A stretch of DNA of 64,000 nt from the NCBI RefSeq assembly GCF_019925205.1, contig NC_083560.1:97864083-97928082 (forward strand), in the 5' to 3' direction. The notes beneath the pieces are model-generated. The model searched no databases. It was not told the origin of the DNA and was given only the letters and a program-made list of their open reading frames with translations. This document shows positions 51,901-55,364 of the stretch, in pieces. The position numbers and the translations under genes are program-made. This DNA is from Metopolophium dirhodum. Lineage: Eukaryota; Arthropoda; Insecta; Hemiptera; Aphididae. Within the stretch, counting starts at the first letter, position 1; every line of letters starts with the position of its first letter.

Positions 51901-52677
51901 ACAAAAATTTATGGGTTATGTTCAAAACTCTAAGTTGATTGAACATAAGGTAATAAATTGAACGTAAGATATACTGTTGTATAGATAATGTTATCACTTT
52001 AACCGGCGAGAAAAAATAAAGAGCAGTTTTCATAGATAGTGTAAGATCAAATTAAATTTAAAAAAATAAATGTTTACGTATTAGTGATTTTTCCAGAAAT
52101 TGCATTTTGAACATACAAATTTGCCATATTTTCATAATTTTAGCTGGTTATTTCGGTTTTGAATATAAGCCGATTAAATTTGTATTTCTTACCTAATTCT
52201 TATATAGTTGTATTTTTCTGATAGACCAATATGTGCTGAATAATTACTAATTGTAACTTTTGTCATAGTACTAAGCTTATTATTTTTTTTAATGATTTTT
52301 AACATAAGTATATTGTAACTATCCAAAATATCGTAATTTTAGCTGATTATTATTTGAACATAAGCCTATTTTCCCTTTATTTTTCACCTAAACTTTATGG
52401 AGTTGTATTTTTCTGATAGACCAGACTGTAATAATAATAATTATAATAATAATAATAATAATAATTACATGTAACTTTTGTCACAGTACTATGATTATTT
52501 TATTTTTAAATCACTTCAAAAAAATATATATTCTGATAATCCAAAATATCGTCATTTTCACCACATTTTTTGGAACTTAAAAAAAAGTTAAAAGTTTATA
52601 ATTGTTTAAGTTAAAAATGCATGTTAATAATTGTTAATTTAAATATAATATGAAATTGTTGTATATGCATGCACGCG

Positions 52678-52708
<31 letters not shown>

Positions 52709-54494
52709 TACATATATAGGGATAAATGTGTTGACTCGGGGTAAGACGAGTGTGTGACCGATTCGGTTCTCACGATGGTCTACGTGACCGAAAGGGCTGG
52801 GTCAGCACATTCTTAGAGGCCTGGACGGACCGTTGCGGCGGACGGCAGTCGTGTAAGGTCGAAAGAGTGAGTAACACCCGCGTTACTGGTCAGAGCATCT
52901 CTTATAGTTTATTACAGAGCCTCATATAGTTTTAATCAGAACCTCTCTCAGTGTCAGTATTTATATAGATTCATTACATTTATTATATATACATTAATTC
53001 TTTTGTGTTTAATTGAAATATTTAGTATTAATATCTACTTATAAAAGCATTATATACATTATTACAACAAGTGTCTAATTTAATAAATTGGTAATCTTAG
53101 TACGTAATCGTATACGTAATCTAAGTGTTACTTATTTAACACCAATACCTACGGTTTAACGTCATTCGACGGTGGATCACACTTCAAAATATTTTATATT
53201 TAATTTGGAATTGCATGTATTTTTTTTCGTAATAACAGTATCCCATTATTTATTAGTATTTATATATATAAGTATTTAATTTGATCTATTTCGCGAGATG
53301 TATATTTTGTCCATAAGTTTACTTAATTGACTCCTAAGGGTGTAATTATTTATATTTTTGTTGTGGATGAAACCGAAAAAGTTTTGCCTTACAAGATGGA
53401 TTGGACGTCATGATGCGTCATACTGTACTATAAATTACAACTTCCAATATTATTTTTGTTCTAAAAGCTTTTGCTTTGTGGAAGGAAAGTATCATTAAAC
53501 TTCATCAGCTGAAAATCAACTTCTTGCATCGATACACCAATTAGAATTCCAAACATCAATGATGATTCTTTTTAAATTGTTTTCAATATCAGCGTCACCG
53601 AGTAAATTTTTACAAACAGAAAAGTTGGATCTAGAAAATGCCCCTTCTTTTGCTGAAATTACATAAACTACATTAAAATGAATATACGATTAAAACAATA
53701 CGTATTTCAATAAAATGAAACTTTCACTGGTTGTTTATATTTACATTTTCTATACACGATAACATTTTAAAAATATTTTGATTTGTTTTGAACTGTTTAG
53801 GAACATTTTCAGTTTCCAATTTTATTAGTATTTTTTTCTATGGATGTCAATAAAACTTTATTTGTTGGGTAAAAAAGCTTGAAACTTTAATACAAGGCTC
53901 CTAATATTTTGTTACAATGATATTTGAAAAATATTAAAAATACTTAGTCACAGTTTATATTTATAAGCATTTAAAGTTCAAATCTTGACAAAATGTGTCC
54001 CAGTATTTTTATTATTTAGTTAATACACCGTATATATACATAATATAATGCTATCAAAAAAATTAAAACACTGCGACACAGATATAGTTCTTCCCTATGT
54101 GATGTGAAATTTTGGTAATTCTACTATTTATACAAAGGGGGTAAGCTGTCCAGTGAAAAACAGTTTTTGCTATGTTGTACATTTGTAGGACGGAGACATG
54201 CAGTTGTAACATCCTCTTAAACATCGTACCTATATTTATATATTTTTTTATAGATCTGGAGTATACGATGATCCAGCCTGTTCGTCCAGCATCGTTAACC
54301 ACGCTATGTTGCTGGTGGGGTACACGAAGGACGCTTGGATTTTGAAAAACTGGTGGAGCTCTAAATGGGGTGACGACGGTTACATGTACTTGGCCCGCGG
54401 AAAGAACCAGTGCGCAGTGTCCACCTACGCGGCTTACGCTACAATATTACTGCCACACCACCAACCATTACCATCGACGCATCATTACGGTTGA
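15923..54494 (+). CDS. Cathepsin L-like cysteine protease (papain family C1A), 8 exons
   Basis: The joined coding exons are 15923-15933, 16011-16125, 27687-27836, 42104-42217, 42826-42959, 43051-43186, 51244-51404 and 54254-54494, giving 353 residues. All introns are GT-AG and all phases close. Residues 5-26 form a hydrophobic signal peptide. Residues 36-92 are an I29 propeptide with an ERFNIN-like pattern (E54, R58, Trp61 near the Phe position, N64, I68, N72). The mature domain starts near VDWREKG (131). Q145 (oxyanion), C151 (nucleophile, CGAC), H290 and N306 are present, as is GCSGG. Oddities: Tyr follows the catalytic Cys where Trp is usual; the Ser after the catalytic Asn is Trp; the loop before WILKN is short; and a His/Pro-rich tail of about 13 residues extends the C-terminus. 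It is likely a secreted or lysosomal/gut protease. Substrate unknown. Confidence 0.9.
16011..16125 (+). CDS. Cathepsin L-like gene, exon 2 (signal peptide)
   Basis: Acceptor TGATTTGCAG, donor AAG/GTCAGT. It encodes the signal peptide (WRLFCCAILLKAVGGA) and the HWDNFK start of the propeptide. A phase-0 join to exon 3 gives the HWDNFK-AEHNKTY motif of I29 inhibitors, across an 11.6-kb intron. Confidence 0.85.
16126..18836. other. First part of intron 2, mostly A+T-rich with an R1 copy
   Basis: An R1 fragment lies at about 16960-17480 (compare 13040-13420). The rest shows no gene. Bases 16380-16490 carry a phrase with GTGGCCCTCTGTATATAGG, possibly a decayed hAT end. Confidence 0.45.
16960..17480 (+). 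repeat. R1 fragment in intron 2
   Basis: Same order of phrases as 13040-13420: 'accttgttttaaat', 'ttaactacaaaataa', 'gaacattaaatg', 'agccttgtattacat' and 'gaaaactgaaaatg'. Confidence 0.6.
18845..20741. mobile_element. 1.9-kb hAT element with exact 8-bp target duplication
   Basis: The ends are CAGGGCTCGGGACTTAATG and the complement of CAGGGCTCGGGACTTTATG. ATAATAAC stands directly outside both ends (18837-18844 and 20742-20749). Subterminal regions on both sides are full of ATATGC/GCATAT words, such as AAAATATGCGC and CATATGCAC. The interior carries a decayed hAT transposase on the - strand. A family of such ATATGCAT-rich ends recurs elsewhere in the window. Confidence 0.9.
19108..20060 (-). 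pseudogene. hAT transposase remnant (DUF659-type)
   Basis: Reading from about 20060 down, a frame with DLCKALLSANIPLSKL leads into SYTGKEIPYE after one stop. An open part at 19436-19813 follows with WISIDETTDAECR (acidic residues of the hAT RNase H-like core) and LLFLSDAAPYM. TYTAHGLHRVAEQV completes this part. A last piece at 19108-19323 (IKSNFSSLTTSITKLQTEG) belongs further along the same protein. The C-terminal dimerisation domain is not seen. At least one stop and a frame change show it is dead. The BED or similar finger would lie above 20100 and is not recognisable. Confidence 0.72.
20905..21835. repeat. R1 copy, left part (interrupted)
   Basis: Begins at GATTCTGAGCGGAGCGATGA and continues with GTGAATCTAGTTGGTACTTT. 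It stops in the phrase 'atttgactcttt', which resumes at 26197 with 'ttttgagctgtttacagaca'. The 4.4-kb element between must have inserted here. Confidence 0.72.
22730..22885 (-). CDS. Possible 3' exon of an unknown small protein
   Basis: After an acceptor-like TTTTAG near 22862 an open stretch encodes about 50 residues containing IKNWLAQATNRIKKK and a Ser-rich tail ending Tyr-Gln-Gln-stop. It may belong with the frame at 23106-23297, but the splice phases do not join cleanly. Function unknown. Confidence 0.3.
23106..23297 (-). CDS. Unknown small acidic protein, first exon
   Basis: 63 codons from an ATG at 23297. MDKWLKKVVSDSDTE begins the frame, followed by an acidic Ser/Glu/Leu-rich stretch. 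A GTATAC donor-like site lies near its end. MDKWLKK-type starts are common in hAT/ZMYM proteins, but no domain is present. It is transcribed away from the CpG-rich block at 23860-24480. Not recognised. Confidence 0.35.
   Translation of the reverse strand: MDKWLKKVVSDSDTEPTQMILKEIEIIDDPESLLSLCIVDSSLVTEEELETSQPSTTYIRYTV
23860..24500. promoter_or_regulatory. G+C-richer core of the 4.4-kb element, possible bidirectional promoter
   Basis: The block separates the minus-strand frame (22730-23297) from the plus-strand BED gene (25120). A MITE-like palindrome (about 24086-24226) with TAGTGATGGTAAAATG on one side and CATTTTACCAATA on the other sits within it. Promoter function is inferred from composition and position only. 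Confidence 0.3.
25120..25745 (+). pseudogene. BED-finger hAT transposase, 5' part only
   Basis: From ATG near 25121 the frame shows KISDIWSHFT (aromatic BED start), and after a one-base shift a Cys-x-x-Cys with Tyr-Ser-Phe-Lys and a distal Asn-Leu-Lys-x-His. A donor near 25288 and an acceptor at about 25399 lead to a Ser/Asn-rich linker. Then follows a segment ending FQPLKMVEDEGFRHFVHLLN, a conserved landmark just after the BED linker in hAT transposases. The frame stops immediately afterwards, where the tandem repeats of the element end begin. The catalytic core is absent. Confidence 0.6.
25750..26100. repeat. Three tandem units of about 113 bp
   Basis: The phrase ATTTATTTTCAATA recurs at 25851, 25964 and 26076, with ACATGTTACCGTT and GAAACATGTTTCTATAA in each unit. 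It forms the right subterminal region of the 4.4-kb element. Confidence 0.7.
26197..26520. repeat. R1 copy, right part (continuation of 20905-21835)
   Basis: Resumes with 'ttttgagctgtttacagaca', then 'aatttaatgcaaggctc' and 'catttaaagttcgaatttt', matching R1 elsewhere. Confidence 0.7.
26521..26933. other. Unassigned part of intron 2
   Basis: A 118-codon open frame (26545-26901) has no domain and a composition unlike a protein. No other feature seen. Confidence 0.35.
26942..27611. mobile_element. 670-bp hAT-like MITE with exact 8-bp target duplication
   Basis: Termini CAGTG...CACTG. GCTACAAG stands outside both ends (26934-26941 and 27612-27619). The same 8-mer occurs a third time just inside the left end (26947-26954), splitting the expected CAGTGGC-GGC terminus. 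The CpG-rich interior (27110-27330) has no open gene. The right end lies 75 bp upstream of protease exon 3. Confidence 0.82.
27687..27836 (+). CDS. Cathepsin L-like gene, exon 3 (I29 propeptide)
   Basis: Fifty codons in phase 0 between TTTTATAG and GTAATC. It encodes AEHNKTY and the E-R-W-N-I-N pattern, ending with LNLNHLADM, the landmark that precedes the propeptide's last helix. Confidence 0.92.
28020..28190 (+). repeat. R1 fragment in intron 3
   Basis: Matches the R1 phrase around 12860-12990: 'gatcactttaatggatg', 'ttaaatttgaattcaata', 'gcgaaaacgatcagt'. Confidence 0.5.
28985..29340. repeat. 86-bp tandem repeat array, about 4-5 units
   Basis: AACTCATACTTTATAAAAAT recurs at 28985, 29071, 29157 (one base changed) and 29243, then AACTCATACC at 29330. 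Spacing is 86, 86, 86 and 87. Each unit contains the hairpin AGTATCT-ATGTAAA-AGATACT. It lies 3' of the DUF7869-type gene. The units are not separated by variable spacers, so this is not a CRISPR array. Confidence 0.88.
29438..30877 (-). CDS. DUF7869-type protein, probable transposase of the 3.1-kb element
   Basis: 479 codons, uninterrupted, from ATG at 30877. Residues 143-146 hold a CQTC knuckle. LSFDFQQNMPLP (Asp202), WVYNFCIY, then IYIFTDNCSSQNKN (Asp279) and PGHSFLPCDRCFGLIEK (His317, Asp323) form the conserved core of a protein family seen widely in insects, which I recall as DUF7869. The spacing of acidic residues after beta-strand-like segments looks like an RNase H/DDE fold. Together with the flanking 37-bp inverted repeats this suggests a transposase; no function is established that I know of. 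The N-terminus is shorter than in relatives, where a Cys-rich region of 100-200 residues precedes (compare 59392-60047). Confidence 0.8.
   Translation of the reverse strand: MNDDAIRNIVLEDWDISSSDLERLINHIKSYKASPEDLRGKHTNRSNRISTDITFKINAHINSFPKIQSHYSRSDNSNVNYLSPELNISKMYKLYLEKNEPEKFELIKRGEKNIKPIVKYDYFSEHFKNNFNLSFGTPRTDTCQTCDRLKNIIDHETDQELKLQFESEKEIHISKAEMFYNDLKLFVEKAKSNKEIEVLSFDFQQNMPLPHIPCGDVFYKRQIWVYNFCIYSGKTGQSYHYMYDESIAKKGKNDVISFIHDFLKNKLAPGVKNIYIFTDNCSSQNKNNSLFQYLYTVIQSKMFNLEYITHRYPEPGHSFLPCDRCFGLIEKVKRKVERIYLPKTYKEIVKKTSKKFHVIDVSREMIFNFSDYTQPLFKKTLKSVNNHKFTIMAYRRMEYKMEGLFCTVYHNSVGFEEFHLQKQSSILKFPEENNNYLSLLHPEILKIKEDKFRDVQDLAAKYVPPNSLWFYNDLVVETV
31337..35605. mobile_element. 4.3-kb hAT (ZMYM/TTF-type) with homopolymer-bearing ends
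   Basis: The left end is CAGGCGCTGATCTA and the right end is the complement of CAGGCGCGGATCTA. A run of 15 G at 31364-31378 lies inside the left end and a run of 12 C at about 35579-35590 inside the right. The gene is on the - strand with its first exon near 34974. No identical 8-bp duplication was seen outside. The left end lies only 29 bp from the right end of the DUF7869-type element. Confidence 0.72.
31464..34974 (-). pseudogene. ZMYM/TTF-type hAT transposase, at least two frameshifts
   Basis: Exon 1 appears to be only the ATG at 34972-34974 before GTGAGT. Exon 2 starts at 34034 and runs to 32910. It includes a short Ser/Lys-rich start (IDTFFSKK), the TTF-type finger around HWMPP...FHWLVLS...GLYCKYCALF, and DUF4371-like sequence through IFDETTDISHTEQLS (first Asp). 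A slip in a T-run near 32905 moves the frame to 32425-32889 (GIGTDSCSETKG, CPCNNHILN, ETRWVERHD). A second shift near 32460 leads to 32331-32460. After an intron, the last part (31464-32267) carries the hAT dimerisation region with TLPVSADTAERSFSALRRLK. Dead but well preserved. Confidence 0.85.
35606..36486. other. Unassigned, with an ATATGCAT-rich hAT end near 35615-35700
   Basis: The words AAAATATGCAAAG, CACTATGCACAAA and AAATATGCATCACC resemble the subterminal region of the hAT at 18845-20741. The remainder is A+T-rich without a gene. Confidence 0.4.
36487..38241. mobile_element. Decayed hAT element C
   Basis: Ends CAGTGGCGTA (left) and the complement of CAGTGGCGTG (right), each followed inside by GGTGGG/CCACC-rich sequence. 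The flanking 8-mers differ (CTATCAGC and GCTAAACC), so either the duplication decayed or the ends belong to different copies. A - strand hAT transposase remnant fills it. Confidence 0.55.
37000..37960 (-). pseudogene. hAT transposase fragment (element C)
   Basis: 37527-37949 shows FSTTRWTSHDRVL, the conserved Arg-Trp block of ZMYM-type hAT proteins, preceded by a Phe-rich segment and followed by an Ala/Glu helix-rich stretch. After a stop, 37274-37498 continues with RMKLKSGKQA and DVFYRILDSIISSIENRF, which lie further along the same family. Beyond this the reading frame shifts again. The N-terminal finger and the C-terminal dimerisation motif are not recognisable here. Confidence 0.65.
38248..39365 (-). 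pseudogene. Decayed hAT transposase fragment (element B)
   Basis: 38283-38510 encodes FQIFITLPVSTATGERSFS, the hallmark of the hAT C-terminal dimerisation domain, ending at an in-frame stop where Trp is usual (RLKTW). Beyond the stop the same frame still reads LRNSSRQIRLNGLA up to about 38245, where element C begins. The upstream parts at 38520-39300 are broken by many shifts. This suggests that element C interrupted or abuts B at this point. Confidence 0.6.
39778..39847 (+). CDS. MADF-BESS protein (second Harbinger), exon 1
   Basis: ATG at 39778; FDLEHFIIEISQEESIWNL is the start of a MADF domain. Phase-1 end at a GTAAGT donor. Confidence 0.72.
40067..40177 (+). CDS. MADF-BESS protein (second Harbinger), exon 2
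   Basis: The acceptor is CATTTAG at 40066 and the exon is 37 codons long, keeping phase 1. SKDYHDKIKKYKSWSRVA continues the MADF domain, followed by a Thr-Leu-Asn-Asp-Phe-Asp segment. It ends at AAA/GTAAGT. The part with the third MADF helix, which should follow, is missing; this agrees with a deletion between here and 40336. Confidence 0.7.
40336..40899 (+). pseudogene. MADF-BESS protein (second Harbinger), C-terminal part
   Basis: An acidic Glu/Asp-rich linker runs to a TAA at 40558-40560, after which the same frame continues to 40899. The BESS motif (DKSFLMSLLPQMKSI) lies at about 40630-40675. A Tyr/Gln/Ser/Pro-rich tail follows, as in the first copy. One in-frame stop splits the part. 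Confidence 0.65.
41473..41736 (-). CDS. Harbinger transposase, N-terminal exon only
   Basis: ATG at 41736. RRFWVHPLN followed by F..T...R..PDEFLKYYRMS and FDELVSKI is the conserved N-terminus of HARBI1-like transposases. It then runs into intron-like sequence with a GTAAGT donor at about 41521. The DDE exon is not present anywhere in this element. Confidence 0.78.
   Translation of the reverse strand: MVFLSRTQTVCLAYILHKNKQEKRKNRRFWVHPLNLKRPREGQFQVTFMTLRFHPDEFLKYYRMSISSFDELVSKIIIVITLIIVLS
42104..42217 (+). CDS. Cathepsin L-like gene, exon 4 (end of propeptide)
   Basis: 38 codons in phase 0, acceptor TATTTTACAG, donor GTATAT. It encodes the variable end of the propeptide with a Ser-rich stretch and HHTRSIPEE just before the mature VDWREKG. 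Confidence 0.85.
42826..42959 (+). CDS. Cathepsin L-like gene, exon 5 (catalytic Cys)
   Basis: Starts VDWREKG and holds NQLDCGACYAF: oxyanion Gln, disulfide Cys and catalytic Cys. Phase 2 at GTGAGT; the codon is completed by the first base of exon 6. Confidence 0.93.
43051..43186 (+). CDS. Cathepsin L-like gene, exon 6
   Basis: LSSQQIIDCS and GNLGCSGGSL are the conserved landmarks after the active-site helix (compare LSEQ.LVDC and GC.GG of the family). Donor GTGAGT, phase 0. Confidence 0.93.
43187..44235. other. First part of intron 6, unassigned
   Basis: Bases 43590-43680 are rich in ATATGC/GCATAT words like the ends of the hAT at 18845-20741. A CpG-richer patch (43780-43890) has no gene. 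Confidence 0.4.
44236..44523 (-). CDS. Unidentified 95-residue open exon
   Basis: After a good acceptor (ATATTAG) at 44524 an open frame of 95 codons ends at a TAA. It includes GEKVVFSKPLDRF, an acidic IIEEAEKEI, and RTPRPPYEELKSKR near the end. Residue composition (charged, Pro/Arg/Tyr-rich end) looks like real protein, not random A+T-rich sequence. There is no ATG-led upstream part, because a hAT end starts at about 44531, 8 bp beyond. It may be the last exon of a transposon gene or of a displaced host gene. I do not recognise it. Confidence 0.45.
   Translation of the reverse strand, partial: QYSTITIILKKTLIGEKVVFSKPLDRFTIKNSYNKTQNNWKRDIMSTIIEEAEKEITPQPFDVQKECNTDIPKNIYRTPRPPYEELKSKRYSRFT
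45129..46425 (-). pseudogene. hAT transposase C-terminal two thirds, one nonsense codon
   Basis: The frame reads QGYDGAAVMSGKHSGVQ, then NAVYVHCCAHNLNLVISD and KRVCPTR. A TAG follows at 46122-46124 where the family has Trp (PTRW), and the same frame continues EARHDSVFALKERY. It ends with the dimerisation region LTIPVTVASAERSFSKLKLI and a Lys-rich C-terminus (KSRKKNFLK). Only one point change breaks this part, so the copy is young. This C-terminus is closely similar to the 3' end of the chimeric frame at 58775. Confidence 0.82.
46530..46693 (-). CDS. hAT transposase N-terminal exon
   Basis: ATG at 46693; a Lys-rich start (MANKKHGKQSKCTKKS) is followed by an acidic stretch and a GTAACG donor. 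Such basic, low-complexity starts are usual for this ZMYM-type group. Strand and position fit the fragment at 45129-46425. Confidence 0.6.
46741..47188. other. Unassigned part of intron 6
   Basis: A CpG-rich patch (47030-47110) includes GTCGCCGGCGCGCCG, perhaps the promoter of an old element. A CAGTGGCATAG word at 46993 is in the wrong orientation to close the hAT at 44531. Confidence 0.35.
47457..49832 (-). mobile_element. Jockey-like LINE, 5' truncated
   Basis: A T-run at 47457-47469 is the complement of a poly(A) tail. The coding strand runs from 49832 to a stop at 47605. The 5' break falls in the endonuclease domain, directly at the inner edge of the right inverted arm of the TTAA element. 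Confidence 0.75.
47605..49832 (-). pseudogene. Jockey-like ORF2 (endonuclease end and reverse transcriptase)
   Basis: In order: the end of the APE-type endonuclease (HQSWGCHTT, RPDILDLFVTK, then SDHSPVLF near 49600); a basic linker (RARARWQRTK); and the reverse transcriptase with QFGFQNKHSTIHQ, AQAFDRVWHPGLLHKL and VADFADD, the catalytic FADD. PLIGKQSKINLN...PIWFYGIQLWG follows, and then NPPRRLKRNWNRDL at the C-terminus. At least four frame changes or stops divide it (49638-48880, 48708-48382, 48517-48185, 48067-47747 and on to 47605). The order and motifs fit the Jockey clade. It would copy LINE RNA into the genome; this copy is dead. Confidence 0.82.
49982..50500. other. Unassigned part of intron 6
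   Basis: A+T-rich, no recognisable exon or repeat end. Confidence 0.35.
50520..51149 (+). pseudogene. hAT transposase C-terminal remnant (+ strand)
   Basis: Decayed frames give a PEPIITRWG block (conserved Arg-Trp) near 50620-50650 and ETSIAAGKAQ near 50725. An open 65-codon end (50952-51149) follows with APITSVDVERSFRRLKNI and a Phe-Asp-Asn-Leu-Lys tail, the dimerisation region of a CGBP/KIAA1586-like hAT group. It ends only 94 bp before protease exon 7. Confidence 0.72.
51244..51404 (+). CDS. Cathepsin L-like gene, exon 7
   Basis: Acceptor TTTATTTCAG, donor GTATGT, phase 2 at the end. It encodes the DEHALKAAVALIGPISVSVNA landmark (family: LK.AVA..GP.SVAIDA) and FQLYS. The phase-0 join to exon 6 runs across 8.1 kb of transposon-filled intron. 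Confidence 0.92.
51405..52676. other. First part of intron 7, low-complexity
   Basis: Two copies of a phrase ending GTTGTATTTTTCTGATAGACCA lie near 52205-52230 and 52400-52425, a direct duplication of about 200 bp. An (AAT)n tract is at 52428-52465. No gene. Confidence 0.45.
52676..52708. repeat. (GTAT)n microsatellite
   Basis: Seven to eight units of GTAT/ATGT in a row. Confidence 0.9.
52727..53181. mobile_element. Possible solo LTR
   Basis: Starts TGTTGACTCGGGG, has a G+C-rich first 190 bp (52740-52900) and an A+T-rich remainder, and ends GGTGGATCACA. The TG...CA ends and composition shift fit an LTR, but no flanking target duplication was seen. Confidence 0.35.
53182..53730. other. Unassigned; possible coding scrap on the - strand
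   Basis: On the - strand about 53520-53670 is open with AKEGAFSRSNFSVCKNLL and a Trp-Asn-Ser-Asn-Trp-Cys stretch. No family is recognised. Confidence 0.3.
53735..54010. repeat. R1 fragment in intron 7
   Basis: Phrases 'atattttgatttgttttgaa', 'aatacaaggctcctaatat' and 'catttaaagttcaaatctt' match R1. Confidence 0.6.
54254..54494 (+). CDS. Cathepsin L-like gene, exon 8 (catalytic His and Asn, stop)
   Basis: SSSIVNHAMLLVGY carries the catalytic His, and WILKNWWSSKWGDDGYMYLA the catalytic Asn. The exon ends with a His/Pro-rich extension and TGA at 54492-54494. Possible polyadenylation signals are weak; an AATAAA lies near 54622. Confidence 0.93.
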
Positions 54495-55360
54495 CTGTGA
54501 TACTAAATGTGTTATCATCTCAAGTCTAAAGCCTGATTTAATATAATATGAACTAAACATGTACCAAATATGCACTTTAAAAATGACTCAATATGCATTT
54601 AATTAGGTACCTATTGTTTATTAATAAAAAAAAACTCTTCGAAAAGGCTCACGCTCGCTAAACATTATTTTAGATTACATTAGTAAAAACTTGTGACTTG
54701 TAGGGAATGTTATATTATATTTTTAAGTGTTTTGACAGAGCAATATTTTTTTTTATTGACAGTAATTTTAAAAATAATTATAAAAATAAGGAGAAGTAAT
54801 CACTTTGCTGTATAGTAGGTGTTTCGAATTCAAGAATGATCACTGTAACGGATGGATTAAATTTTGATTCAATTATTTAAAACTATTGTATACGAAAAGC
54901 GATGGGCCTGTCAGCCTATAATATTACTATTTACTATGTATATTTTATGATATTCTTATGATTTAAGTAATTTATTTTACCTACTCATCAATAGGTAAAT
55001 TTATTTTTGCAGAAAAAATTGCATTTGAAAATGTCATTCTGTGTATAAAATATAATAATATAATCTAAACGTTTCGTATATCCATGAATAATACTTTTAA
55101 GGCACAACAAAATAACTAAAATAATAATTCTTGTTTTGATATGTAATTTCATCCAAATATTAACTTAAAATGTTTATAAAAAAAAATTGGGTACAATAGT
55201 ATTCAAATATCATAAACCACAAAATAATGTTTATGCTACTTTCTCTTATAATTTCAACTTCCACTCTACTTCAAAAGTTTTTAAATCCATGGAACATTTT
55301 AGTTGGAAACAATGCATGTTTACAGTACCTATAATAAATTTCGTCAAGACTAACCAACCA
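54495..55360. other. 3' flank of the protease gene with hAT-like and R1-like scraps
   Basis: Bases 54545-54605 contain AAATATGCAC and CAATATGCATTT words like the 18845-20741 hAT ends. Bases 54790-55060 resemble R1 ('gtaacggatggattaaattt', 'gcctataatattact'). No gene is seen. Confidence 0.45.
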
Positions 55361-55364
55361 TTAA

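Noticed and set aside
52727..53181. Full LTR retrotransposon
   Set aside because: Only a single LTR-like block; no second copy, no gag/pol and no clear duplication.
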